From: Aporrectodea caliginosa
Taxonomy: Eukaryota > Annelida > Clitellata > Crassiclitellata > Lumbricidae
Assembly: GCA_020284085.1 (NCBI GenBank)
Contig: JACEVL010000469.1
Coordinates: forward strand, 530,001-594,000
DNA length: 64,000 bases
Direction of reading: 5' to 3'
The translations under genes were made by a program, and so were the position numbers. The notes beneath the pieces were generated by a model, which saw only the letters and a program-made list of their open reading frames with translations, was not told where the DNA came from and did not search any database. Each line of letters opens with the position of its first letter. Position 1 is the first letter of the stretch. Shown piece by piece: positions 16,577 through 29,500 of this stretch.

Positions 16577-17365
16577 TGAACGAAGTAGGCCTACCTCATG
16601 ATAGACCGTAAAAATTCACAAGCTTAGGGAGTTGTGGGCTGACGAAACAATATTCCAAAGCTGACTCTCATTCTGAAGGAAAGTGGATATTAGGGGCAAA
16701 TATTTCGGCAAGTTAAGAGGCGTTTTTCGGGGTGTTATAGCGCCACTGCCGCATTTACTCTGAGCGAACCGGTGGATTGTCACTTGACTAATAATGCCAC
16801 TGATTCAAATTACTGTGCTACTAAAATTTGTGATCACCTATCTAAACTACTGCCAATCAATCATGATAAGGTTCTGATGGAATTTGAAATAGATGAGCTC
16901 TTATTAACTCCATAAATGATGGGATTTTATCGAAACTGGACAGAACCCTGGTCAGAACCCTGGATTTGAACGAAGTAGGTATATCTCATGAAAGACTGTC
17001 AAAAATTGACAGGCTTAGTAACTTGTGTACAGACGAAAAGATATTCCATAGCTGACTGTCAGTCTCAGGAAAAAGTGGATATTAGGGTCAAATATTTCGG
17101 GAAGTCAAAAGGCGCTATTCGAGGTGTTATGCTGTCACTGCCACCATAACTCTGAGCGAACCGGACTCTGACAATTCTCACTTTGCTAATAATGCCACGC
17201 ATTCAGTCTACTGTGCTGCTGAAATTTGTGTGCACCTATCTAACTACTGCCAGTTGGTCTTGATAAGGTTTTGATGGAATTTGAAATAGAAAAACTCTTA
17301 TCAACACCATAAAACCATGGGATTATATCAAAACTAGACGTAGGCCTACCGTCAGAACCCTGCAG
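16577..17365. repeat. ~390-bp tandem duplication inside unit 2
   Basis: The words GAACGAAGTAGG, AAAGTGGATATTAGGG, CAAATATTTCGG and GGAATTTGAAATAGA recur in the same order in two adjacent copies starting near 16577 and 16968. Unit 1 has one copy of this segment. No gene recognised. Confidence 0.8.
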
Positions 17366-18449
17366 GATTTCAACAATGCAAAGTCTCTTGATCCCTTTGA
17401 ACGGATATCCAAATTTTTTTGGTCCTGCTATTATTAAATCTAGCCCATGCTTATAAACTGATTAGGCCAAATGCAAGTCCACCAAGTTCACGGCCTACTT
17501 CCATTACGCTCAATTGAATGTCAACAGCGTGTTAAGGTTACTGAATCGCGTTGCGTTGAGAATGAGGTAGCCTACGACAAGAGTGAGGTAAAGTCCGCGG
17601 CAAAGCCTGTAACCTCAGCTACAACGAAAGCTGTCAATCTCACCCACATTGCATGGTGAAACGATCAAGCCAAATGGAGTCTGCCAAGTTTGAGATCATT
17701 TCCATTAAGCTCATCCGAATCTGTCATCGACACGGAAGAAGATTGTGGAACAGTCTCGTTAGCAAACACTGCAATGGTTTCAGTACTTCTTATTCATGGT
17801 GCGTACATCGTATTAATTAATATTTATTTATTGTCCTTGATTATATTTTATTCTTGTTACATCTTAAATGTCATAATAAGCAGTCCACGTAAAAATATTC
17901 AAAAGTTAGCTCCTCCTCTCTTTGTGCACTCCGAGATTTGAGAGAACATGGACTATCTCCTCTCGCTTTGCATGAGGTGGCAATGGCAACCACTATGGCA
18001 CACTTTATATATATACCTCCCGCCAGGTGGATTGTACCAGTGATATTGACAAAGAAAATCTGGAACGTATGTCAAACCGAACCTCTTATCCTCCACCCCT
18101 GCCGTTGCGGAACTGGCTGAGGTCGCAGACGCTGGCCTGCTTTGTACTATTATTACTACCGGTATTATGAACCATGCAAAGTCCTCCGGGGCATCTGCAC
18201 GCCTTCACGACAAAACATATACGACTTAGGACTACGACCTAGAATGCGCAACTTCACCCTCCCCACAAAGTATAAGCGTAATTACATCCCGCGAGTCTTA
18301 TTCAAAGATGTTTATTAAATTGACTAATAATTACTCTAATAACTAACTCTAGCTCGGCTCAACAACTAATCTGCGTAAAATGTTACCAATGGCCTCTTTG
18401 ATAACTGGATTTATTGAATTGAACGAATATTGATTGATTGATTGAAAAA

Positions 18450-18810
18450 TAAATTTCAGTAAAGTTTGTGGATGGAAAAGTGGTTTACAACAGCTGATCC
18501 TTGCTGTGACCAGATATCAAAAGAAAAGTTTTCAATGTAATGCTGTCCTATATATTATATATTATTATTATATATTATATAGCCAAAGCCTACGTTTCTT
18601 TTCAGTCAATATAGCGTCTTTTAGATAGGTCCTACTTCACAGTAGGAAATTATTTCATGTTGATCGTGTGCTTCGCTTATTTCTGTCTCATAAAGCGAAA
18701 TTGTCGTCTCAGAGCGGTTTTTCTATACATTTCTTTTACGTTAGAAATTCTACCATGATTGATCCGGTGTTTCAGATTTACTCGAATCGATTCAATATAA
18801 GATTTCATAT
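18450..18810. repeat. Repeat block shared with 22025-22375
   Basis: TCAGTAAAGTTTGTG, then CAGTCAATATAGCG, then TTATTTCATGTTGATCG and TTTCTTTTACG occur in the same order here and at 22025-22375. This extends the third copy of the duplicated block. An AT-rich ATATTATATATTATT insertion is private to this copy. Confidence 0.75.
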
Positions 18811-18879
18811 GATGTCCGAAATTATTCAGCCGCATATCAGCGAAACTTGGTCGCGAATGGACAGGTTCCCTTAACAGAT

Positions 18880-19515
18880 TCTCAGCCAGACAGTCGAATC
18901 TCAGACCCACTGACGTGCTCTGATTGCTCGTTCCCAGGGCTTGACTTTCGAGTGGCGCTTTAGATGTTTGAAGCTTACAATATTATTGTGATTACGATGT
19001 ACGCCGTCTGTGATCAGGGAAGATTCTGGTTTGGGCGATGGAAAGGCGACGAAAGTCTTCGGGGGCAGCGTCCACCGTCATCCACGGAGTAGCACAGCTA
19101 CCAATTGACCGGCTGGCGACGAATTCCATATAAACCTGGTAGCTGGAGAATTTATTAGGAAGCGTCACCTTCTACTCTCTTTGATGAGTTTCTGGTATAT
19201 TATGCCACGGATCTATCTCCAGTGACCTGATCCTCAGCGCAATGTGGTTCATGGACTCTGAACATTCTGGTAAGTCTGGATGATGGGAATTCTTCGGTTG
19301 TGTTTGCGAATACATTAGAATTCTGGAGCAAACTCTGCAAATAATGAATTCGTCTGTTGAAACGAACCGAAATGTAAATCAATGGTCATCTTTGTGGTCA
19401 AACATTTGAATCTAAAAAATTAGTATCTTTAGAAAACCTGACACGACACGTAGCTCGTGAATAAGCTGATGCCCTGCACTAAGCTGGCATGTAGCGAATT
19501 ATAATTTTTACTTCA
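18880..19515 (+). mobile_element. Two GATTAC-tailed LINE/SINE 3'-end fragments
   Basis: 18880-18995 and 19435-19515 each carry degraded forms of CGTGAATAAGCTGGTGCCCTGC followed by GGCGCTTTAGA or its equivalent, and in the first copy a GATTACG word. The same 3' end is better preserved at 22860-22985 and, inverted, at 53068-53235 and 58568-58900. No coding sequence. Confidence 0.55.
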
Positions 19516-21294
19516 CGACTACGGTAAAGTGAAGCAAAATATTATAATTACGTCAATTTACCCGAGTAATCGATGAGTTGAAGACGCTTAAGTTGGCTGG
19601 ATACGACGTTGAAGAAAAGAGAATTTGCAGTAATCAACGTTAGAGTAAACAACAGAGGTAGCAATAGTAGAAGCAGTTTTAAGTCAAGCGTTGGTCAAGC
19701 ATTTTCATTGGAATGCGGCGAAGATCACGAATGCGCATGCAGAAGGTGCGTGAGAGGTTAGAGTTGTGATTACAGAATGAGAAATGCGAATGAAGAGTTG
19801 GTGGATATACGTGTCTAGAAGGGTCGAGGAATTTCTTGATCCGCTCTACCCTGTCATCCTTCAATCTCAGATTCTCCCGTCCTCCCAGTCGCTACTCGTC
19901 TCAAGTTCTCCAACGAGCTTCCCTCTGAATTCCGCATATTCTCAATTCCTTCATCATTACCGTCACTGGCTGTAAGGGTCCCCTTATTATAGTTGTTAGG
20001 CTGTAATAGGGTATGTCCTGATAATGGATGTCATGTTACTTTTAATGTTTCTTTCAATCGTGATTGGTTGAATGTGTGCCATGTCGTCCAGTTCAACCAA
20101 TAAAATTCAAGTCAATTTGGTTCGTTTTTGAATATTAATTATTATTAAAATGAATAATTATGTCAGTTAATATAATATTATGGTCTCGTTTAATCTAGTC
20201 TAGAGGAATCTAATGAGATTGATTAATATTCTAATTTAACCTTACTTAGACCAGCGCAATCTACCTAGGTCCTAAGCCTTATGGGGAATCTAAAATACCT
20301 CCCACGTAGATATTTGAAGTGACTTCTGTGCAGCTCCAAATGTCTTCACCTCGAATACCGTACGCGTAGAGTTTTCACTGTTGGATGTCGACCATGGCAT
20401 GGCGTCCATTGAGCCGGTGAGTGAATCACTTCTTTCTGTCGTGAATTTCGTGTAGTACCACATCTTCTCAGGAAAGAGTAAGAGTTATGAAGAACAAAGA
20501 CGATTCTTTCTCGCTTCAATATAATTAACTTCACTACGTACGATTATCCAACCGTTCAGTTCGAATAAGCTCAAACGACGAACTTAAGCAACGCTCATAG
20601 ATTTGAATTCCTGTGTGTATCGAGACGACGTTTGACTTCGTTCGATTTAGAGATTCCTTTGGCAGAATATATTGCTACCTCACTGTTCCTATCTAATGGT
20701 TCCTATACTCCTCGAGTATAGTTCAAGTCGTAATCGTATCGAATTACGACTATTTAAACTTCGTAACGCCCTTTTGCTTTAGGATTGCAACTATAAGCGT
20801 TTCACAACGACCATTCCTCTCTAGCAACGGATGAAGTCGTCCGTAACGGTTCTTTGCAACCTCGCCTGTGGCTTCAGTAGGCCTACGCATGCGCGGTTAA
20901 GGTCTGTTAGGCAACCGTGGCTCCTTTTGAATTCAACCAATGGCATGGTTCCAACGCAGTAGTGTATCCATGACGTTCAAATAATTAAACCCATTAATTA
21001 AGCGAAACCTCTTAACTGCACAGCGCCAAGCAATCCACGCCGGTCAATTAATAATTAATGTCTAATACAACAAATGCTACAATATTAGTATCTATATAAT
21101 CTTCTACATGTATAATAGCTACATAGGCCTATACATATAATAGATGGGAATGTTTGTATTAATACAAAGGGAATCGTTACACTAACCTATCGTCATCTGC
21201 CTCAGGCTCCTCTACTTGTCACCCCAAATGGTTTCCATTCCAAATTGTAATCTCACCTCTTTAAGAATTCCTACTAATCTAACTGGATTCGAAC
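19516..21294. other. Intergenic sequence
   Basis: No convincing gene. A short plus-strand stretch at about 19860-19980 (SSQSLLVSSSPTSFPLNS) looks like another LINE C-terminal tail. The rest is unique, AT-rich sequence. Confidence 0.5.
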
Positions 21295-22375
21295 CTGTAC
21301 TGCACATCGATATACGGACAATCCTCTGATAAGACGTAGCGCTCGTGAATAACTTAGTGCCCTGCGCTTAGCATTAGAGAAGCGCTTTAGAATTTGTGAG
21401 CACTTGTCTAAACTACTGCCAATCAATCATGATAAGGTTCTGATGGAATTTGAAATAGATAAGCTCTTATTAGCTCCATAAATGATGGAATTTTATCGAA
21501 ACAGGACGTAGGCTACCGTGAGATCCCCTGGGTGTCAACAATGCAAAGTCTCCTGATCCTTTCGGATGGAGATCAAAATTGTTGGCCCTGCTATTATTAA
21601 ATCTAGCCTATGCTGATAAACTGATTAGGCCAAATGCAAGTCCACCAAGTTCACGGCCTACTTCCATTATGCTCAATTGAATGTCACCAGCGTGTTCAAG
21701 GTCACTGAACCGAGTTGCGTTGAGAATGTGGTGCGACAACAGTGCGCTAAAGTCCACGGCAAAGCCTATAACCTCACCTCACCTCAGCTACAACAAAGTC
21801 TTAACCACGCCGGTAAAACGACGTCCGCCAAGTTTTCGGCCATTCCCATTAAACTCATCTGAATCTGCCATTGACATTGAAGAAGATTGTGAAAAAGTTT
21901 TGTACTCAACTCATGTTACGCTCTGCGTAGTAATTAATATTTATTATTTGTGTTGGATTATTTATGTTTTATTCTACATAGCCTACATTTTAAATGTCAT
22001 AAGATGCAGTTCACCCAAAAATAGTCAAAAATAACATTCAGTAAAGTTTGTGAATGCAAATGTCGTTTATAATATCTGGAAAAGTGGTTAATAACATGTG
22101 ACCCTTGGTGTGACCTGATGCCAGAGAAAAAGATTTCAATGTAACGTTGGCCTATGTCTGTTTCTATTCAGTCAAAATAGCGCCTTTTAGCTGGGTTCAA
22201 CCTCACCAAAAAAATTATTTCATGTTGATCGCGTGTTTCGCTTATTCTGCCTCTTCAGCGAAATTTTCGTCTCAGCGTTGTTTTTTCTATACCTTTCTTT
22301 TACGCTCGAACTTCTACCATGATTCAGCCGGTGTTTCAGATTTACTGGAATCGATTTCCGCTCCAATTACTAAAG
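21295..22375. repeat. Third, partial copy of the duplicated block, preceded by a LINE tail remnant
   Basis: 21300-21400 carries the GTGAATAACTTAGTGCCCTGC tail. From 21390 the sequence follows 3440-4250 and 16830-17900 (GATAAGGTTCTGATGGAAT, CAAATGCAAGTCCACCAAGT, GTTGAGAATGTGGT), then jumps to the 18450-18810 block. An internal segment present in units 1 and 2 is missing. No PLPP exon occurs in this copy. Confidence 0.75.
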
Positions 22376-22384
22376 TCTCAGCTC

Positions 22385-22985
22385 TTCAATGATTCCTACC
22401 TCAATCCATCCGATCCTCAGCCTTAGAAGCTTTCTTGTCCTCAACGAAACCCGCCTTAACAACTGCTCTGCCTCCTCTCTGGTCTCTGTGGCAACCGGGC
22501 TCGGACCTCAATTGAACAACGATCTCTGGACAACAGTGGCGTAACGAGGGGGGCAGGGGGCGGCCGCCCCCGGGCGCAGGAGGGGGCGCGCAAAATTAGG
22601 CCTGTTAAAAATTTTTTTCAAAGAAATCAGGTATAAATAGTGTAAAAAAGTAAAAAAGTAACCATTATACATGACTTTTGATGGTTTTTCGCGGGAGGGG
22701 GGGCGCAAAATGAGGCTTCTGACGATTTTACGATTTTCTTCAGGAAAAAAAGACGGAAAAGCAAAAGAAAAGTCATCAGAAATTTTGGCGGAAGGAAGAA
22801 AATGTTTTTGTAGGAAATTCTTGCCCCCGGGCGCGCGAACCCCTAGTTACGCCACTGCTGGACAACCCCTCCTATACGACGCTGCGCCCGTGAATAATCT
22901 GGTGCCCGACGCGTAGCTTTAGAGTAGCGCTTTAGAAGTTTTGAGTTTACGATTACGATTACAATTACGAGTAACAATGCACATA
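22385..22985 (+). mobile_element. LINE tail with (GATTAC)n end, split by a hAT insertion
   Basis: 22385-22533 and 22858-22985 join to read the end of a LINE ORF and its 3' end: NETRLNNCSASSLVSVATGL, then CGTGAATAATCTGGTGCCC, then GATTACGATTACAATTACG. The join is interrupted exactly by the element at 22534-22857 and its 8-bp target duplication, so this LINE tail was present first. Confidence 0.75.
22534..22857. mobile_element. hAT-like non-autonomous element (324 bp, 8-bp TSD)
   Basis: Terminal inverted repeats CAGTGGCGTAACGAGGGG and, inverted, CAGTGGCGTAACTAGGGG (one mismatch), flanked on both sides by CTGGACAA (22526-22533 and 22858-22865). An 8-bp duplication with CAG-starting ends is diagnostic of the hAT superfamily. 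The interior is GC-rich with two copies of GGGGGCGCGCAAAAT-like sequence and no transposase. Confidence 0.9.
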
Positions 22986-22989
22986 GATG

Positions 22990-23565
22990 TTGAAGCGTAC
23001 ATAGAGAGATTGTTTTTTAAAAGTAATCAAACTAAGTAAATTAAATGCTTAAATCACCAATTATAATGATCTAGTGAGTATGTATTAATAAGAGCATCAT
23101 TGTATACAGTTTCAGTTGTAGACTTCATTTTCATTTTCGCTGTTTGGCTTGGCTAGTGTGAACACTATCTGAAACAGCGGAAGTTAACTGTAGCGAATTA
23201 TTATCTCTATAGAGGGGTAGAGTGATTGAGTAGGTCTACTCTCAATAATTGAGACAAGTTCCACCAACGAGGTTCAGGAATATGAGAAAGGAATTCCATT
23301 CATTTAAGCTGGTGGTTATCTTCCGATGCTGTCATTGTCGAGATATATCACCGTCAGCTTATAAGGAGTGGGTTAGTCCAGAATTTTTAAATTCTTGATT
23401 TCCATAATAATGTAAATATCAAATTGTCAGTTAATAAAACTGTTTGCTAGAGTATAAGTTGTTAAAGTTCTTATCGATCTTCGGTAGTGATTATCTAATA
23501 ATGCAGCTGAACAATTTCTGCTGTGACTTCTATAGCGCCCTAACACAGAAACAAATGGAAATCTT
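22990..23565. other. Intergenic sequence
   Basis: No gene or delimited element seen. A foldback (CGCTGTTT ... AAACAGCG with an inner AGTG/CACT stem) lies at about 23138-23178. Confidence 0.5.
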
Positions 23566-23569
23566 CATC

Positions 23570-24150
23570 GTCTAATAGTAAAGGTGCATCATGGACACTT
23601 TCCATCGGGTCCATTCATGTAGCCACAGTCGTGGCACTTTCAAGCTGGCTATCAGAACTGCATGTCGATTGATGGACCGTCGACTGGATGGACAACATTG
23701 TAGGGCAGCTTCATCTCCTGTGCTTTCGACTTCGCTTCTTTCGTCCTTCTCGATACGTGCAGCTCCTGAAACGACGAAACTCTTCAGATAAGTACTCCTG
23801 GACAAAACGCTTCTAAGCTTAGTCGTCAATATGACAGCTAACATTCTCATAGTGCATCAGAGATACAATACGACGCAATACAATAACTATGATGCAATAT
23901 ATTTAATACAAATTCTACACAATGTCATGTCATCGTCGCATCGCGACGGTTGGCTACATGAATGGACCCTCACTTCTCAGTGTCTTCTGTCACGTGCCAC
24001 GTTCAATAAGCCAGCACTCAGAAGTCCGGTCCAGTTCAGGACGTTGTCGATCCACCATATTCTCGGCCTTCCTTGTCCTCGGATACCTTCCACGAGACGT
24101 CGTCAGGCTGCTCTCGATGCTGTCGTGCGGCTGTCTCATAATATAGAATA
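23570..24150 (-). mobile_element. LINE reverse transcriptase C-terminal fragment
   Basis: On the minus strand, 24090-23930 reads RGQGRPRIWWIDNVLNWTGL then LLNVARDRRH and WEVRVHSCSQP-like residues, the C-terminal end of an endonuclease/reverse-transcriptase LINE. 23570-23800 repeats the theme of a terminal HSCS-like tail in a more degraded copy. Several stops; not coding. Confidence 0.7.
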
Positions 24151-24204
24151 GAATAGAATCTTCGTTTATTCATAACACATATGACCAAAATGTCGTAGTT
24201 TGCG

Positions 24205-25160
24205 AGTTTTGGTGTGGCCAGTAGACAAGGTGTCGATGCTTGGCAACGAAATGGAGAGACTAGGCATCAGTATATGTGGACTGTCAGAAACCAAGTGGTC
24301 GGGTACCGGTAGCGGCAATTTTAGGACGACGGATGGTCACACCGTGCTCTACTCGGGCAATTCTGGATGAGAACATCATGGAGTGGCAATCTGGATTAGC
24401 AAGAACATCTCCTCAAGCTTAGCATCATACAACACAATAAGCAACAGAGTAATATCGACCACGTTTGCATCAAGACCGAGAGATATGACAATAGTTCAAT
24501 GTTACGCCGCCACTGCTGACAAACAGGACGAAGAAATCGAGCAATAATTATTCTACAGAGAACTGGATCACGCGATCTCAGAGTTCCCCAAGAGGGATGT
24601 TTCATACTTCGGATCACAGGAGATTTCAACGCCAGAGTAGGAGAGGACGCAACAGAGACCGACGTCCTTGGGAAATATGGCCACGTGAATAGAAATGATG
24701 GAGGACAAATTTTGGTGGATTTCTGCGCCTAGCACAGATTGGTTATCGCCAATAGATCTCTTCCGTCTGCACAACAGGCACAGATATACCTGGAAGAGTC
24801 CAGATCGATCCACCAGAACGCAAATCGATTACCTACTGATCAGTAAACAGTGGAAACAATGGATCCACCAGAACGCAAATCGATTACCTACTGATCAGTA
24901 AACAGTGGAAACAATCGGTGATCAACGCAGGCGTGAGCCTCAGCGCAGATTGCGATTCCGACCACAACCTGGTGATAATGACGATGAAACTAAGATTTAA
25001 GAAGAAGCGAATGAACAAACCGTTACTCTTGGATCTTGAGAAACTAAAAAATGACCAGGTTGAGCAACAATACACAATACAATACAACTTAAATCTAATA
25101 ATTCCCCGCTTACATTTACTTAAACAAAATAGCAGAATAAGCGAAAAAGTTTTGTGAATT
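24205..25160 (+). mobile_element. LINE endonuclease-domain fragment with 55-bp tandem duplication
   Basis: Broken plus-strand frames follow an apurinic-like endonuclease domain: LGISICGLSETKWSGTGSG, GVAIWISKNI, VQCYAATADKQDEEI, then a degraded active-site strand, THNLIDYLLIS-like residues, and LSADCDSDHNLVIMTMKLR. A 55-bp segment beginning GATCCACCAGAACGCAAATC is repeated perfectly in tandem at about 24806-24915. Stops and frameshifts rule out function. Confidence 0.75.
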
Positions 25161-25779
25161 TCAGGCACAATGTTCACATCTTGCTATAATCGAGTTAAGT
25201 TAGAAGAGCAGAATTCCTTCATCGCAGACGCTCGCAGACACATAGCACCCAACAAGAAACCCATCTGTCACATGCATGGGCCCTAAGCCTAATCGTAGAA
25301 GCAATTTGTATGTAGGCCTATACTTTGCAGTTGAGGTGTTTGATCAACTGAGACACTTGCAGAGGCAGTGAAGCTCACACTGCGCGGCTGACATTCTTAA
25401 GAGCTCCCTGAATCTGCATTAATTCGAAGATAAAGGATTGCGACAAGTCAATGAAATAATTTGCTTCAACATGGTGATAGTGAAATGGTGACAATGATGT
25501 GTTGATCAAATTAAATCAATCAAATCAAAATGAGTTTATTACGAGACAACTACCTTAAAGTATGTTATACATTTTCATCTTAACTAAAGAGTGAATGAAT
25601 AAACTAAGTTAATTATAAATTGTCGTCTTAACTCATGAGTCTTTGCAATTGTTTACTAATGCCAATATGTCATGACTAAAAGTAATGGTTGGCCAACATT
25701 ATTAATAATTTTGATGAGAGTCTTTGATAAACCGCATTCAGTGACAACAATAGAGGTGATAACAGCGTCGAGAAGTTAA

Positions 25780-25985
25780 CATAAAATCGAGTTATCGTCT
25801 AAACAGTATCCTAGGTATAAAGTTAGCGTCGTATTTCTCAGGGAGTGTGAAGTGGTGCGGTCTAGGGCGCAGTTGATTATAGTGCCGAGAAATTTAGTCG
25901 AAGAAACCTGGTTAATGTTGACTCCATCTATATGAATGGATAAGTGATATGCTGACAGTGCCGCTTGCAGCATTCAAAAGTCCTT
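25780..25985 (-). mobile_element. LINE reverse transcriptase fragment
   Basis: The minus-strand frame contains HIDGVNINQVSSTKFLGTII. The pattern V-STKFLG-I-I is the conserved segment after the polymerase active site in CR1/Jockey-type LINEs. About 65 codons remain. Confidence 0.65.
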
Positions 25986-26319
25986 AGTTCGGAATCGCTT
26001 CCAAATTCCAACAATTAGGCCTAGTTTACAATCGCAAAGATCAAGTAGATTAACTCCAGAATTGAATTTGTTCATATAAACAGAGTATTTGGCGACACGC
26101 ATAAAACCTTCGGAAGGCCAAGGTTTAAGGCTTTGTTTGTTAGTCACACCAAAACAACGCCGTAAACGCCGCGTGGTTGGAGCCGGGCAAAAAGACAGAG
26201 GCCACGTACAGATGCTCGCGGACCCACTTCAATTATAGCTTAACGTGAGTGGCGGAAAACCCTTTGACCTTTGGCAAGGTCTGATTGGGTCTGTTATACA
26301 AGTACATAATAAAACCCAA

Positions 26320-26460
26320 AATGCGTGTTTGTATGTATGTATACGTATAATTGTATGTATGCATGCACATGCGTATGCATATGTATGTATATATGGATGT
26401 AAATATGTATGTGTGCGCGTTTCTATGTATGTGTTATAATGTAAATACGCATGAATGTGT
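26320..26460. repeat. (TATG)n / (TGCA)n microsatellite
   Basis: Imperfect GTAT/TGCA tetranucleotides, largely alternating purine-pyrimidine. A related run lies at 26880-27000. Confidence 0.85.
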
Positions 26461-26536
26461 AAATATTAGATTAGTGAAGTTTTCTATGGTGCCTGCCGTC
26501 TGTTCTGGACTGAGAAGGAACTTGTACATGCTGGAT

Positions 26537-29500
26537 TCAATAAAAAACGTTAAGGTTATCGCTGAGCCTCCTGATTGACCCCGGGACCTGAACCAACAGA
26601 ACATTCTTCTTCCGGGGCATGGTCGAGAACACTTGCGAGGTCACCTTGACTCAGAGGCAGCCTTGGGAACCTGAAGCTACCTCGGGTTTGTTTGCGACAC
26701 TACATTGCTTTTATATGAGTATAAGAAACGATTCACATATCAAAAGTGCGTTGTGTGAATTCTCTTTACAGGTAAAGGTTGGAAACACCAGAATCATGGC
26801 TTGTCCAAAATTGCTCAGGTAAATAGTAGTTGACGTCGTGAGCTATGTCTTAGGTATGCGTAAGTCTTATTAATCAAAGCAAGTACATACATGCATGGTT
26901 GCATACGTAATATTTATATATGAATGAATGCATGAGTGCATGTATGAATGCGTGTATGTATGTTTGCATGTATGTATGCATCTTTATGAGTACGGTACAT
27001 ATATGCATGTAGGCCTATATGCATTTATGTGAACTGTATTCTATCAAAGACGATGCCTATAATCGACCATGCCAATGATCAGCATAACTTACCATCAGAA
27101 CGCCCACAAAGCAGCCTAGTATGGATCCCGCCAGAACGTCGCTCCAGTGATGCATGTAGTCACTGATCCGAGACAGCGCCACAAAGATCCCAGTTAACGC
27201 CAGAATGATTTGCAGACACGGCTTTGCCAATCGACTGAATTTCCACGTCACACGCTCGTGTAGATATAGCTAGAACGTAACATTAATTTTTTTACACAAG
27301 GTATGGGAAAAGTTCGGCTGATTTGTATGCAACGTTTCATGAACCATAAGACAGAAGTTAAAACTGAATTCTTTGCTCGTTGGGCAGCCAATGTAGTTAG
27401 CACAATATTGGTGTAGTATGTTGATACTTAGAGCTGTTTGTTTGGGTTCATGCAGCAGAAATTTTAACCATTTGTAGTTTTTGAAATCTGTTTTAGCAAT
27501 ACCAATGACGAATGAATTGCAGTAATCAAGACTAAGAAATCAGAACAGTTGCGAGTGCGAATAACACAGGAAGAGCCAGGGCCTACTACGTAGGGGTGAT
27601 GGAAGCAGACTGCTTCCAATTTGTGCCAGAGGGTAAAGTTTCCCTCCCTAGTGAAATGGATGTTGCTGTACAACTGACAGTACTGACTCAACTGTCAACT
27701 GTTGCAATGGTATCCGGACATTTTCCCCTTGGAAATCCCCCCCCCAACAGTGAGTAGGTAACTCTACCATTGTCCATGATAACTGTCATGAATCCAACTT
27801 CTATTGAAACAAAGACCTTCTTTCATCATTCCCACTTCTAATTAAGCAAAGAATTTCTTTCATGATTTTGTGTTTCATCAATCCAATTTCTATTTAAGCA
27901 AAGCATTTCTTTCATAAATCCAGCTTCTATTTAAGCATAGAATTTGTTTAATCAATCCAGCTTCTGTTTAAAGAAAAGAATTTCTTTCATCAATCCAACT
28001 TCTATTAACGTAAAGAATTATTTTCATCAGTCCAACTTCGGGGGAAATGTTCGGGGGAGAAATGTCCTAGACCCGTTGCAATGTATCGGCTGTCGACTGT
28101 AATCGAGTCTCTGGATTGTAAAGTTTATGTATTATGGTATTAGTGGTATTGTTTCATACTGTTTGTAATGTGTGTATACTTTTAAGGTGGTATAGCGACA
28201 ACATATTTTGCCCTACCACTTTTTGTCTGCTAAAAGCTAGAAACTACTTTATCAATTTAAATGTGTATTTAAGATTACGAAAAATGGCACAAAACACTGT
28301 CAATATTTGCAAAAAGCGTCAGACCCCTAAATTCCCATTTTGCCATCCTACTTTTAAAATCGTGGCGATGAACACTGAGTAAGGGGGATTGCTTCCAGCG
28401 TACAGGGGGGGATAGTAGGCCCTGGGCAGAGCCATGTTAAATCAGTTTCTACGAATGTCCTGAATATGAATTTGAACTGATTTGCTTACGGTTTACCATT
28501 TTCAGAGGGGACATGGTGGATTCATAGTTTTGCTCAAATTGCGTATACGTTCGGTGCAGAAAAGCTACGTGACTCGCCAGACGGCAGCCAATCAAATATA
28601 TGGAGCTGTTGACTTATGCTTACAAAGATGAATTCTATATTTTACGATATCAGTGAACAGCGGTAGGGGGCGTGGGGGCAAGTTGGTTGTGGGGGCAAGA
28701 TGGTTTTTATGCTATAAAATTATAATGCGTGGCAGGGAAACAGTCTAACAGGAAGTTTATCGATGAGCAGGCCAAGCCTGCTCTTTTGTTCTATAGCGGC
28801 TACGTGCTACGGTGCTTTCTTTCCCGTTTATCGCTGACAAATAAGTTTCTCTATTTACCTCTAAAAATATTTCACTGTTATAAAATATCGCATATCATAA
28901 TCAACATGAATGCAAAAAATTGACAAATGGGTTGTTTCGTTAAGCATTTATTGTGAGTTGTTACTGATATTACTTTTTTTCTCCAAGTCACGCTGTACAA
29001 ATCATATTCACAAGATTTTGTAGTGTGGACCTGTTGGGGCAAGATGGCGGGGGCAAGATGGCGGATGCAACCAACTTGCCCCACCGGTCAACCAACTTGC
29101 CCCGCAATTAGAATAATTATTGTTGTGCCTAGTTTTTGTTACATTAAACTGGTGTGTATTCCTGTTCATTCACACGTTCGACCATGAACTGGACAAAACT
29201 TGGTCATCGGCTAGTTTAATCGCAATCATCGGTGAAGTTAAAGCGGGCAGCAAGCGTCCAAGTTAAAGCTTACAATATTCAACGCTTTGTCGCTATCTCA
29301 AGCGAACAAAATGATCAATTCCCATTTTATGGTGGAAGATTTCGTCAAGACAGCGTTCCCAGATGTTCTTGAAGAACTGTGTGAATACGTAATCGAAATG
29401 AGTGCCAGGGAATTTGGCATGACCCGACAACAAATTTGCGCCTTTGCCTATGAATTGGTCATTGCATTTTAAACATTGCCATTTTAATTAAATAATTTTA

